From Flavobacteriales bacterium (GTDB taxonomy: Bacteria; Bacteroidota; Bacteroidia; Flavobacteriales_F; PHOS-HE28): a stretch of 64,000 bases of DNA. Every line of letters starts with the position of its first letter. Within the stretch, counting starts at the first letter, position 1. The position numbers and the translations under genes were made by a program. Of the stretch, positions 17,205-26,100 are shown piece by piece. The notes below the pieces were generated by a model, which worked only from the letters and a program-made list of their open reading frames with translations, did no database searches and had not been told where the DNA came from. The DNA lies in NCBI GenBank assembly GCA_016710015.1, contig JADJLR010000008.1:248001-312000 (forward strand), in the 5' to 3' direction.

Positions 17205-20033
17205 TTAGTGGAGCACGATGTGGAAGGTGCTGACACCTGCATCGTGACGTACGACCATGGTATACTCACCCATTGCAAGGCCACTCAGATCCATGGCGAG
17301 GATACCGCCTTGTTGGCTGGATGCATCGGCATTGATCGCTTTCACCAACCGACCGGTCACATCCATCACATCAACGGAAACACGACCCTGCAATTCACTC
17401 ACCGTGATGTTGATGGCACCGCTGGTCGGGTTCGGCCAAACGTTGACCGCACGAGCGCCTTGCTCGCTAATACCTGTAGGACCCACCGCGACCTCCACTT
17501 GGGTACGTGGGCCAGCGCACGTGGTGCTCGGGGACTTCACTTCGATGTCGTAGAAGAAATAGTAGTAGGCTGTGGCGTTAGTTCCACTCGCGGTGGAACT
17601 CGTCATGCTACCCAAGGTACCCAGCGCGTAGGGATAGGCCGGGTTGGAACCCATGCCATCTCGCCACAGTTGCGGATTTCCACCTACTGCACGCAAGCCG
17701 TATGGGCCGCCTGCGGGAACAAAGAAGCCTAGATCGACCCGGCTTTCCCCGTCGGGGATGTTGTACGTACCCGTGGCAATGGTACTTCCGTTGCCTTGAT
17801 CCACCACCGCGATCGTACGTTCGCCAGCACCGTTGGCATACACCTTCACGCTCTCGATGAACATGTCCTGGTAGGCCGTGAAGAGTTGGTAGTTGTCCGT
17901 GTTGGTGTGATAGGCTCCACTGACCGAGTTGTCGATCCGACCCCCGAAGGCTACTTCGCCACCGTGGATCGTGGAAGCTTGAACCCAGTACGTGGCATCT
18001 TGGGTGAGGATCGGTGTATTGAACGTATTGCCCGTGCCCACGGCATCACTGCCCGTAGCTTGATCGAACCATTCGATGTTCTCGCCGAGGGCCTCCAACG
18101 TCGCACTTGTATTGAGCGGCACCGCAACATCGTCCGCGAGGGGTGCATCCGGTGCATCCAAAACCTCCACCGTGATCGCTTCACTGGTGAATGCTCCGCA
18201 AACCCCTTCAATGGTCACCTCATAGTCACCAGAGGTTTGCACCATGATGGACCGTGAGGTGGCACCGTTGCTCCAGAGATATTCCGTGGCTTCGGTGGAG
18301 GTCAGTTCCAACTCCCCTCCTTCACAAAAGGTGAGTTCTGCACTCGCCGAGACCATCGGTGTCTCATCCGGGCTTTGTTCAACGAAGATGCTGGTGGTAC
18401 CCGTACATCCGGAGCCATCGTCGATGGTCACCGAATAGCTACCTGCCGTAGTAACAATGATGCTCTCCGTGGTGGCTCCCGTGCTCCAGAGATGGTCGAA
18501 ACCGGCATTGGCGCTGAGTGTTAGCTGATCCCCATTCCCGCAGATGATCGGCGCAGTGGGCGTTGTGATCTCGGCCAATGGACTGATGCAGGTCGCTTCG
18601 ATCACGTTGATGGTCTGGTCCACATCAAGATCCGTGAAGGTCTCCACCAAACCGCTCGGCCAATGGATGGTAAGGGTAGGGATCGTGGTGTACTCGCCCA
18701 AGCCGAACATGGCCGCGAATGTGGTGACCATGCCATAGCTCTCGCCGGCCTTCACTTCCCGCACCTGTGTGCCCCAAGGGCCGGTGATGGATACGCGCGC
18801 GCCGACAGCATCGCGGTTGCTGATGGTTCCTTGCAAACGCACAGTGAACCAATGGTTGGCGTTGCCGTTGTTGATCCACAGGCGGTCCGGGTTGTTGGAG
18901 TCGGGGTTGACGTAGCCTCCTCCGTAGTTGGCGAATACGTCCACGAAACCATCGTTGTTCAGATCTCCGGTAGCGAAACTGTGCATGGCCTTGCCGCTCG
19001 GGAACAGTCCGTTCATCTGGGTGAAGGTGCCGTCGCCGTTGCCCTTGAAGAAGAACTCGACACCGCCTGCGATCATCACATCAAGGAAGCCGTCGTTGTC
19101 CAGGTCCACGAATTTGCTCTGGAGAAAGAAGCCATTCTGCTCCATGCCACAGCCAGCAGTGATGTCCGTGTAATTCCCGGAACCGTCATTCTCAAAGAGC
19201 TGGATCGTGGCATCGTGGTTGGTGGCCACCATGTCCAGGTCGCCATCGTTGTCGATGTCACCGAAGTCCGCAGTCCAAGTCTGGTTCCGGATCTGCAACC
19301 CATGGACCACTGCGGATTCGGTGTAGTTGTTGTTCCCGTCGTTCACGAAAAGGCGATTCCACCGGCGCGGGTCGCTTGGGTCATTCACCCCTTGGCGGCA
19401 CTTGGCGATGTACAGGTCCAAGTCTCCGTCGTTATCGAAGTCGGTGAAACAGGAACCGTAGTTCCCGCTCATATCACTGGTCGGGTTGCTGCTCCAGTCA
19501 ATGTACCCGCTGTTCTCGATCGGCACCCCGCTGGCATCGGTGAACCAAAGTTTGTTCGGACCTACATCGTTGCATGCGAACACGTCCAGTCGTCCGTTGT
19601 TATCGATGTCCCCAATGCTCATGGCCTGGGTGAAGATGGTGGAACCGCCCAGTGTACTGAGCGCTCCGTTCCCAGGGCTGCTGATGCGCAGGTAATGGGT
19701 ACCGTCCCCATTGCCGCCGCTCACCATGTCCTTGTGCCCGTTGTTGTCCAGATCGGCGATGGCCCAACCCCACTGCCCGCTGCCGCTCACATCGCCATAG
19801 TCCACCAAGGCGAAGGAGCCATCGGGATTTTGGTAGTCCACTTGGAAGGTCTTTGAATTGTGGAGCTTGGCGATGTCGTCCAATCCATCCCCATTCATAT
19901 CCACCACACCCATGCAGCCCCCACTGGTGGTGACGTTGCTCATGGAGGAGGAGGCGTTGGTGAAACCCAACTGCCCGAAGGCCGAGGTTCCGCCGATCAA
20001 AACAGTAAGTCCGAGAGTTAAGTGTTTCAACAT
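17205..20033 (-). CDS. FG-GAP/VCBS and UnbV repeat protein with T9SS tail
   Basis: 942 residues; ATG 20033 starts the signal peptide MLKHLTLGLTVLIGGTSAFG. Residues about 30-400 form a beta-propeller of FG-GAP/VCBS repeats with calcium-loop signatures such as DMNGDGLDDI, DIDNNGRLDVF, DFDNDGDLDLY and DLDNDGFLDVM. An ASPIC/UnbV domain follows (about 405-490: VTIHWPSGLVETF-type segment). Then come Ig-like, ice-binding-like repeats (LTLSANAGFDHLWSTGAT, LELTSTEATEYLWSNGAT), a carbohydrate-like jelly-roll segment (about 660-830) and a type-A sorting tail (VNVWPNPTSGAINITV). Predicted T9SS-exported adhesin or surface protein. The first in-frame ATG at 20060 is nine codons upstream and less fitting. 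Confidence 0.88.
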   Translation of the reverse strand: MLKHLTLGLTVLIGGTSAFGQLGFTNASSSMSNVTTSGGCMGVVDMNGDGLDDIAKLHNSKTFQVDYQNPDGSFALVDYGDVSGSGQWGWAIADLDNNGHKDMVSGGNGDGTHYLRISSPGNGALSTLGGSTIFTQAMSIGDIDNNGRLDVFACNDVGPNKLWFTDASGVPIENSGYIDWSSNPTSDMSGNYGSCFTDFDNDGDLDLYIAKCRQGVNDPSDPRRWNRLFVNDGNNNYTESAVVHGLQIRNQTWTADFGDIDNDGDLDMVATNHDATIQLFENDGSGNYTDITAGCGMEQNGFFLQSKFVDLDNDGFLDVMIAGGVEFFFKGNGDGTFTQMNGLFPSGKAMHSFATGDLNNDGFVDVFANYGGGYVNPDSNNPDRLWINNGNANHWFTVRLQGTISNRDAVGARVSITGPWGTQVREVKAGESYGMVTTFAAMFGLGEYTTIPTLTIHWPSGLVETFTDLDVDQTINVIEATCISPLAEITTPTAPIICGNGDQLTLSANAGFDHLWSTGATTESIIVTTAGSYSVTIDDGSGCTGTTSIFVEQSPDETPMVSASAELTFCEGGELELTSTEATEYLWSNGATSRSIMVQTSGDYEVTIEGVCGAFTSEAITVEVLDAPDAPLADDVAVPLNTSATLEALGENIEWFDQATGSDAVGTGNTFNTPILTQDATYWVQASTIHGGEVAFGGRIDNSVSGAYHTNTDNYQLFTAYQDMFIESVKVYANGAGERTIAVVDQGNGSTIATGTYNIPDGESRVDLGFFVPAGGPYGLRAVGGNPQLWRDGMGSNPAYPYALGTLGSMTSSTASGTNATAYYYFFYDIEVKSPSTTCAGPRTQVEVAVGPTGISEQGARAVNVWPNPTSGAINITVSELQGRVSVDVMDVTGRLVKAINADASSQQGGILAMDLSGLAMGEYTMVVRHDAGVSTFHIVLH

Positions 20034-20099
20034 GAGTGTGGTGTATTCAAGTTGGTTCATGAATTTGCAGGTCGAGCCGCAAGGTAGGTGTATCGGCCA

Positions 20100-21245
20100 T
20101 CAAGGGTCCAGACCATTCGCACGCGATCTTGGAGATCCTTCGACCCCTACGGCATCCGGATCTGCGGTCTGGCGGCGGATGCTTTCGCGATGAACGGCAT
20201 CCATATAGTCGCGTACGAAGTCTTCGCTGAGGCCCAAATGACCGGCAAATCGCAACTGACGTTGCATGATCGCTTCCCAACGTTCGGGTTGTAGGATGGC
20301 CACATTGTTCTCCCGTTTATGTTCTCCGATGCGGCTAGCGATGTCCATGCGACTACTGAGCTTCTGGGCGATCTCCTCATCCAACTGATCGATCAGATCC
20401 CGCAACTTCTCCAAGCGGTCCTGCATGGTGGCCGTTGGTAAGGCTTGCCGAAAAAGCAGACTGTTCACCAATTTCGTATACGCCGCCGGGGTGATCTGTT
20501 GCTGGGCATCGCTCTGCGCTTGCGCCGGGTCCTGGTGTACTTCGATCATCAGCCCACTCAGCCCCAGATCCAAGGCTTGTTGCGCGAGTTCCGGGATCCC
20601 CTCCCGGCTACCGGCGATATGGCTGGGGTCGCACACGACCTCCAACTCGGGGTATGCGGCTTTCAGGCGAATAGGGAACTCCCACATCGGGCTGTTCCGG
20701 AAAGGGGTCCGTTCGAACCACGAAAAGCCACGGTGGATGGCAGCCAATCTTCGAAGTCCAGCCCGCTCCAATCGTTCGAACGCACCGATCCAGAGTTGAA
20801 GGTCCGGGTTGATGGGATTCTTCACGAATACCGGGATGTCCACTCCGCGCAAGGCATCCGCAAGCTCTTGCACACTGAACGGGTTGGGGGTGGTCCGCGC
20901 TCCGATCCACAGCAGGTCCACATCCGCTTTCAGGCAAGCTTCCACATGCTCAGCGGTGGCCACCTCGGTCATGGTGAGCAGGCCGGTCTCCGCCTTGGCC
21001 CGCTGTAGCCACGCCAGCCCTTCTTTCCCAGCACCCTCGAAGGATCCGGGACGGGTACGGGGTTTCCACAGTCCCGCGCGCAGGATCCGTGCCTGCCCGC
21101 CAGCGGCGATCGCACGCGCCGTGGAAACCACTTGCTCCTCACTTTCCGCACTGCACGGCCCGGCGATCAGCAACGGCCGTTCCAAACCCAAACCCCATTG
21201 GTCGAAGGGCCGGGGGTGAAACGTGATGGAACCCTTTGTGGACAC
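20100..21245 (-). CDS. Bifunctional DAHP synthase/chorismate mutase
   Basis: 381 residues. Residues about 1-265 are a KDO8P/DAHP synthase-type TIM barrel (LIAGPCSAESEEQVVSTAR, ILRAGLWKPRTRPGSFEGAG, IGARTTPNPFSVQELADALRG, VFVKNPINPDLQLWIGAFER, CDPSHIAGSREGIPELAQQA, MIEVHQDP) that makes DAHP from PEP and erythrose 4-phosphate. Residues 285-360 are an AroQ-type chorismate mutase helix bundle (LEKLRDLIDQLDEEIAQKLS...). The fusion is standard in Bacteroidota and lets the mutase half mediate feedback control. The start is GTG at 21245 (MSTKGSIT). A TACTTTTA box lies just upstream. A short Arg/Pro-rich tail extends past the mutase. Confidence 0.92.
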   Translation of the reverse strand: MSTKGSITFHPRPFDQWGLGLERPLLIAGPCSAESEEQVVSTARAIAAGGQARILRAGLWKPRTRPGSFEGAGKEGLAWLQRAKAETGLLTMTEVATAEHVEACLKADVDLLWIGARTTPNPFSVQELADALRGVDIPVFVKNPINPDLQLWIGAFERLERAGLRRLAAIHRGFSWFERTPFRNSPMWEFPIRLKAAYPELEVVCDPSHIAGSREGIPELAQQALDLGLSGLMIEVHQDPAQAQSDAQQQITPAAYTKLVNSLLFRQALPTATMQDRLEKLRDLIDQLDEEIAQKLSSRMDIASRIGEHKRENNVAILQPERWEAIMQRQLRFAGHLGLSEDFVRDYMDAVHRESIRRQTADPDAVGVEGSPRSRANGLDP

Positions 21246-21319
21246 GGTGTAAAAGTAGTTGGTCCCGTGGCTTCGATCGCGGTGATCGGCGGGCCTGTGT
21301 CAGGGCCGAATAGGCTATA

Positions 21320-21534
21320 GGGTACATCGAAGAACCTCACTCCGGCGGCATCGGCCTTTCGGCCACCCCTGCGGGCAAGCACTTCTCGTTTGGTCATCCG
21401 GCTCCCGCATAGCGCGGGATGAAGCAGTTGCTTCTCCTCAGTCGGTTACCTGTGGGTAACTTCCCTTCGTCGCGCCTTGTCTGCCCAGAACGATAAGCGC
21501 TTGTGCCATCCGTTCGAGGTTCTTCGAGGTACCC
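21320..21534. mobile_element. 215-bp MITE-like element, copy 2
   Basis: Same length as copy 1 and about 90 percent identical by eye. Ends GGGTACATCGAAGAACCTC and the inverse of GGGTACCTCGAAGAACCTC (19-bp inverted repeat, one mismatch), flanked on both sides by TATA (21316-21319 and 21535-21538), a perfect 4-bp target duplication. The same internal stems recur; the differences from copy 1 lie mainly in loops (TATG/TTTC in the first, TATG/TGTG in the fourth) and in one flank. It separates the DAHP synthase promoter region from the cytochrome gene at 21540. Confidence 0.82.
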
Positions 21535-21539
21535 TATAG

Positions 21540-22709
21540 ATGGCCACAACCCAACAGTCATCCCGATATTCGTATCATCAATTCCCTTCTGCTGTGAGAA
21601 AAGTCCTGCTCGTTCTGGTAGTTTGCTTCGTGACCTTCGCTTCCTGTACGAAGGAGAACTTGAAGGATGGCTTGGCCTTGCTCGACCCTTCCGAGGACCG
21701 ATTGGAATTGGACGTACAGGACTTCCCCTTTCCATCCCTTGCGGATTATGGCTTCTTCAAAGGCCGCTTGGCCGAATTGCGCCCAGCAGCGGGCGTGCTG
21801 CCGTACGAACTGATCAATATCCTATTCACGGACTATGCGCACAAACTCCGCTTCGTGTGGATGCCGGAAGGGACCAGCGCCGTGTACAATGGGGACCATG
21901 ACGTACTCGACTTTCCAGATGGCGCGGTGCTGATCAAGAACTTCTACTACGACCGTGTGCAGCCCTCGGATTCCCGGCGGATCATTGAAACCCGGATCAT
22001 GTTCAAACGCAATGGGCTGTGGGAGTTCGCGGAGTATGTATGGAACGATGAACAGACCGTCGCGACCCTGGACATGGATGGCAGTTTCACTCCGGTGACC
22101 TGGTTGGACGACAACGGCGCCGAGCGCTCCATCACATTCCGCATCCCCAGCTCAGCGGAATGCCTCACCTGCCACAAGTTGTATGATGAGGCCATTCCGA
22201 TCGGGCCGAAACCACAGAACTTGAATAGTTCATACGATTACCCGGGACGCACCCAACCTTCGGTCGTTGTCGAACCGATGAACCAGTTGATGAAGTGGGC
22301 CGAAGTGGGCTACCTGCAACGCGGCTTCCCCAAGAACATCGAGACCGTGCCCCACTGGGATGACCCGACCGTGGACATCAATACACGTGTTCGCGCCTAT
22401 GTGGACATCCATTGTGCGCATTGTCATCAGGAAGGCAGTCATTGCGATTACCGACCCATGCGGTTCGCATTCCACGAAACGGCAGACCCGGTGAACTTGG
22501 GGGTTTGCGTTCCGCCGGACGACCCTCTTCTACCGCAACATACCTACATCGTGGCGAGCGGGAATACTGAACGGTCGCTGCTGCACTATCGGTTCGCCAG
22601 CACCAACGAAGACGAGCGCATGCCGTTGATGGGCCGCACCTTGGTACATGAAGAAGCACTGACCCTGATCAGCGATTGGATCAATGGTCTCCAGCCAGCA
22701 TGCCAGTGA
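21540..22709 (+). CDS. Diheme c-type cytochrome lipoprotein, SO2930-like
   Basis: 389 residues from the ATG at 21540, or 371 from a GTG at 21594; the GTG start gives a compact lipoprotein signal (RKVLLVLVVCFVTFASC, lipobox Cys) and may be the true one. Two haem motifs, CLTCHK and CAHCHQ, lie about 80 residues apart, with FRIPSSAECLTCHKLYDEAI and VDIHCAHCHQEG typical of the TIGR03806/SO2930 family. Periplasmic electron transfer is inferred; partners are unknown. The first ATG lies 5 bp after the 215-bp repeat, so the element must supply, or has replaced, the original leader. It is convergent with the tricorn-like gene (6-bp gap). Confidence 0.8.
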   Translation: MATTQQSSRYSYHQFPSAVRKVLLVLVVCFVTFASCTKENLKDGLALLDPSEDRLELDVQDFPFPSLADYGFFKGRLAELRPAAGVLPYELINILFTDYAHKLRFVWMPEGTSAVYNGDHDVLDFPDGAVLIKNFYYDRVQPSDSRRIIETRIMFKRNGLWEFAEYVWNDEQTVATLDMDGSFTPVTWLDDNGAERSITFRIPSSAECLTCHKLYDEAIPIGPKPQNLNSSYDYPGRTQPSVVVEPMNQLMKWAEVGYLQRGFPKNIETVPHWDDPTVDINTRVRAYVDIHCAHCHQEGSHCDYRPMRFAFHETADPVNLGVCVPPDDPLLPQHTYIVASGNTERSLLHYRFASTNEDERMPLMGRTLVHEEALTLISDWINGLQPACQ

Positions 22710-22715
22710 TGCGCT

Positions 22716-25700
22716 CTAGTCGACCAACAAGACCTTCACTGCTTCTTCCAACTGCTGATCCCGACCAATGCGCACGGCACCCGGGTCCAATGGCTGAAGT
22801 ACATCCGGATCCAACTGCTGGTTCTCCAAGTAGTTCCCGTTGTTGTCGATCATACCCACTTGCGGGATACCGAACCACATGCCGTTGTGTAAGCCTTCCC
22901 ACCAGACCGCTGTGCCGGTACCCGCCACGGGCATACCCACGAGCTTTCCGATCCCCAAGGCGCGGTACGTAACGGGGAACATGTGCGCATCGCTGTAATT
23001 CCCTTCGCTCATCACCACCACGCTCGGCTTGGTCCATTTCGATAGGGGTTCGGCACCGAGCTTCTGCCCGCGTGGCTCTATACGCATGTACACTTCGCCG
23101 TTCAGGAAGGTGGCCAGATCATCATGCAACCAGCCCCCACCGTTGAACCGGGTATCCACCACCAAGCCTTTCCGGTCATGATAACGACCCAACGCCTCTT
23201 CGTACACCACCCGGAAACTCGCGTCGTCCATGCCACGCACATGAACATAGCCGAGTTGGCCACCGCTGAGGCTGTCCACCAAATGACGGCATCGCTCCAC
23301 CCAACGCTTGTACAGGAGTTGACTCTCTTCCCTTCTGGTTATGGGCTTCACGGTCTCCACCCATCGGGACTTGGTCATCGGGTCATGTAGCCCTAGGAGC
23401 ATCGGCTTTCCGGCCTTTCTGTTGAAATGACGTGCGGGGTCCTCGTCGGCTCGAATGGTGTCTCCATTGATGAGTTCGATGACCACGCCGGTCGCGATCT
23501 TGCTGTCCTTCTTGATAACCGGACTCTTGTCCAGAACTTCACTGATCCACAGGCCTGGACCTGGTCCATTCGAATAAAGCAGCCCCAAGAAGGCCGTTTC
23601 ATCACTATTCGGCACCTCATCGCCTTGATAACCAGCACCGGTATGACTGGCATTGAGTTCGCCCAACAATTCGCTGCACAACTCGGCCATGTCGTGGTTG
23701 TTGTTGATGTACGGCAAGTACCGCGCATACTCCACTTTGTACGCGTCCCAATCCACGCCCTGTAGATCAACACGGTAGAATTTCTTCTTCACCTGGCGCC
23801 AGATATGCTCGTAGAGGTAGGCGCGCTCAGCCCCTTCATTCAACAGCATCTCCCCGTTGATCCCCACGCTCTTGTTCTCGTTCTTTTCCGTGTCGTAATA
23901 GTTGATCCCGCCCTCGTTCATGTAAAAGAGCTTGTCGCCTTCCTTGTTCAGCGTAAGACCACCAGCCCAACCATCGCCCATCTTGTGCAGGATCTTCACG
24001 TCACGCGTGCGCATCTCGTATTGCCACAGGTCGGTGCCCTTTTCGAATGCCGCGAGATACCACACTTTCTCTCCATCCTTGCTCAAGATCGCCCCACTCA
24101 GGTCGCTGGAGTTGGGCGTTAGTCGAACACGGCGGTCATTGATCCCGTCCAGATCGAATTCCAGTGGCTCGATCTTCTTGTCCTTCTCCTCGTCCTTCTT
24201 CTTGTCTTCTTTCTTCTTGCCTGCCTTCTCATCCTTCTCCTCCTCCTTCTTCTCCTTTTCCTCCTTGGCCAAGTCGGCCTCTTCCTTCGTCATTTTGAGA
24301 TCGTCGTAGGCCGCCTTCGTTAGGAAGATGGCGTATGCATCCCCTTGGCCACCCCAACTGGCATGGTTCTTCATTCCGTCGCGGTCGCTCAGGTACACAA
24401 TGGCCTTCCCGTCCATGGCCCAGTGCGGCGCACTACTTCCATAGCCGCTGCGGCTCAGGTCGATGATGGGTTCTGTCCCGGTCGCCTTCACCAAGCCCAC
24501 TTGTTCGATCCATTGTTCGCTGTGCAGAAAGCTCACAACGAACCACTTGCTATCCGGACTCCATTCATACCACTGATCCCCATCGCTGTAACTGTAGTTC
24601 TTGTCGCCCGGCACCACGGTCCGGGTCTTCTTGGTAGCGAGGTCAATGACCTTCAATGTGGTGCGTTCCTCCAAGTACGCCACCTCCTTACCATCTGGAG
24701 CGTACGCGCATTGGAATTCTTCGGCGGGTGTGGAGAGCAGCGCTTCCTCCTTCAACACGGTGGCATTGAAGAAGTACTTTTCCTCCTTCCGCGTTAGGCT
24801 GGTGGTGTAAAGGTCCCAACTGCCATTGCGCTCGCTGGCGTACAGGATCGTACGTCCGTCTGGACTGAAGCTTGCATTGCGCTCCTGCTCCGGTGTGTTC
24901 GTAATGCGCCGGGTCGTGCCTTCGGCAACGGAGGAAACGAAGACCTCGCCACGGTGTACGAAGACCACCTCCTTCCCGTTGCTGCTCAATTCATACTCAT
25001 CCGCATCATTCACACTGACCGTTCGGATCGGGTTGTAGCGCCCATCTGCGTGGATGCGAATGTTCACCTTCTTGGGCTCACCACCATCGGTCATGGTATA
25101 CAACTCGCCACGGTAACTGAAGCACAATACGCCGGTATTGCTGATGCTCAAGTACCGCACCGGATGGTCCTTGAACGCACTCACTTGGATACTGGGACCG
25201 CCACCAACGGGCATCTTGTGGATGTTGAACGAGCCACTTTCCTCGCTCAGGTAGTACAGCGTGGATCCATCACTGTTGAAGACCGGATTGCGGTCCTCGC
25301 CATCGAACTTGGTGAGTTGCTTGAATGTCTTGGTTGCAGGCTCGTAGGTCCAGATATCGCGGGTAACGGAGCTGGTGTGGTGCTTGCGAAAGTCATCCTC
25401 ATAGCCCTTGCGGTCGTGGCCAACGATCAAGGTGCCCGCAGGGTTGTAACGGGCATTCTGTAACGGAAGCGTGATCAGCTGCATGGGTCGGCCACCATCG
25501 CTCGGCACACTGTACACTTCACCTAGACCTCCCACCGGGAACAACTGGTTGCGCACATCATCCTGCCGGTTCCCGTAGAACAAAACGTGGGCATCATCCA
25601 CCGAAAAATCCATGGGAACCTCGCTCGTACTGTGGTACGTGAGACGCACGGGTGTGCCACCGGAAGCGGGCATTACGAACACGTCGGAATTCCCGTAACG

Positions 25701-25949
25701 CGTGCTGGCGAATGCGAGGCGCTTGCCATCGTGACTCCAGACCGGACTGTGATCGTAGGCCTCATTGGTGGTCAACGGAATGGCCGTACCACCCGAAGTG
25801 GGCACGCGCCAGAGATCACCTTGATAACAGAACACGATGGTGCTCCCGTCCGGACCAATGGCCGAATTACGCAACCAGAGCGGACCTTCTTGGGCGTTGG
25901 CATGAAGAACGAAACAAGTTGCAAGGGAAAGAAGGAGTGCGTGTTTCAC
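22716..25949 (-). CDS. Tricorn-type serine protease with S41 domain
   Basis: 1077 residues. The start is put at the GTG at 25949, which opens a signal peptide (VKHALLLSLATCFVLHANA); the frame upstream is arginine-rich and non-homologous. Residues about 20-330 are PD40/WD40-like propeller blades (SPVWSHDGKRLAFASTRYGN and similar), a second propeller follows to about 730, interrupted by a Lys/Glu-rich linker near 575-610 (EKEKKEEEKDEKAGKKKEDK). The C-terminal third has a PDZ-like part and the S41 catalytic domain, with VVVMSEGNYSDAHMFPVTYR (nucleophile Ser) and PVAGTGTAVWWEGLHNG. A predicted exported peptidase degrading peptides. Convergent with the cytochrome gene. Confidence 0.87.
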   Translation of the reverse strand: MKHALLLSLATCFVLHANAQEGPLWLRNSAIGPDGSTIVFCYQGDLWRVPTSGGTAIPLTTNEAYDHSPVWSHDGKRLAFASTRYGNSDVFVMPASGGTPVRLTYHSTSEVPMDFSVDDAHVLFYGNRQDDVRNQLFPVGGLGEVYSVPSDGGRPMQLITLPLQNARYNPAGTLIVGHDRKGYEDDFRKHHTSSVTRDIWTYEPATKTFKQLTKFDGEDRNPVFNSDGSTLYYLSEESGSFNIHKMPVGGGPSIQVSAFKDHPVRYLSISNTGVLCFSYRGELYTMTDGGEPKKVNIRIHADGRYNPIRTVSVNDADEYELSSNGKEVVFVHRGEVFVSSVAEGTTRRITNTPEQERNASFSPDGRTILYASERNGSWDLYTTSLTRKEEKYFFNATVLKEEALLSTPAEEFQCAYAPDGKEVAYLEERTTLKVIDLATKKTRTVVPGDKNYSYSDGDQWYEWSPDSKWFVVSFLHSEQWIEQVGLVKATGTEPIIDLSRSGYGSSAPHWAMDGKAIVYLSDRDGMKNHASWGGQGDAYAIFLTKAAYDDLKMTKEEADLAKEEKEKKEEEKDEKAGKKKEDKKKDEEKDKKIEPLEFDLDGINDRRVRLTPNSSDLSGAILSKDGEKVWYLAAFEKGTDLWQYEMRTRDVKILHKMGDGWAGGLTLNKEGDKLFYMNEGGINYYDTEKNENKSVGINGEMLLNEGAERAYLYEHIWRQVKKKFYRVDLQGVDWDAYKVEYARYLPYINNNHDMAELCSELLGELNASHTGAGYQGDEVPNSDETAFLGLLYSNGPGPGLWISEVLDKSPVIKKDSKIATGVVIELINGDTIRADEDPARHFNRKAGKPMLLGLHDPMTKSRWVETVKPITRREESQLLYKRWVERCRHLVDSLSGGQLGYVHVRGMDDASFRVVYEEALGRYHDRKGLVVDTRFNGGGWLHDDLATFLNGEVYMRIEPRGQKLGAEPLSKWTKPSVVVMSEGNYSDAHMFPVTYRALGIGKLVGMPVAGTGTAVWWEGLHNGMWFGIPQVGMIDNNGNYLENQQLDPDVLQPLDPGAVRIGRDQQLEEAVKVLLVD

Positions 25950-25975
25950 AGGTTCTGGTCTTTTGTAAGAGGGAG

Positions 25976-25983
25976 TAAAACTA
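25976..25983 (-). promoter_or_regulatory. Possible -7 box of the tricorn-type gene
   Basis: TAGTTTTA on the coding strand, a 7/8 match to the Bacteroidota -7 consensus TAnnTTTG, 26 nt ahead of the GTG start. There is no clear -33 TTG. Supports the chosen start but is weak alone. Confidence 0.3.
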
Positions 25984-26032
25984 TCCGTCACGATCTTGAC
26001 CTCATCCCGTGACGAACGGTTCGTTCGTACAA

Positions 26033-26072
26033 CGTCCCCGGTCGCCCTGTTGCGGAGGCGAAGCCGGGGACG
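26033..26072 (-). terminator. Hairpin terminator after the T9SS gene at 26101
   Basis: CGTCCCCGG pairs with CCGGGGACG, with further inner pairing, between two leftward genes. It lies just past the stop of the gene at 26101-27111 and ahead of the tricorn promoter region. Confidence 0.6.
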
Positions 26073-26100
26073 CGCACATTCGCCGCTTTCGCGGGAAGCC

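Noticed and set aside
18663..19856. Long open frame on the + strand across the FG-GAP gene
   Set aside because: It is the antisense shadow of the calcium-loop repeats, has no homology or plausible start, and the minus-strand gene is certain.
24180..24300. Lys/Glu-rich stretch in the tricorn-type gene as a coding error
   Set aside because: The frame is open on both sides and similar charged linkers occur in related proteases, so it is a linker.
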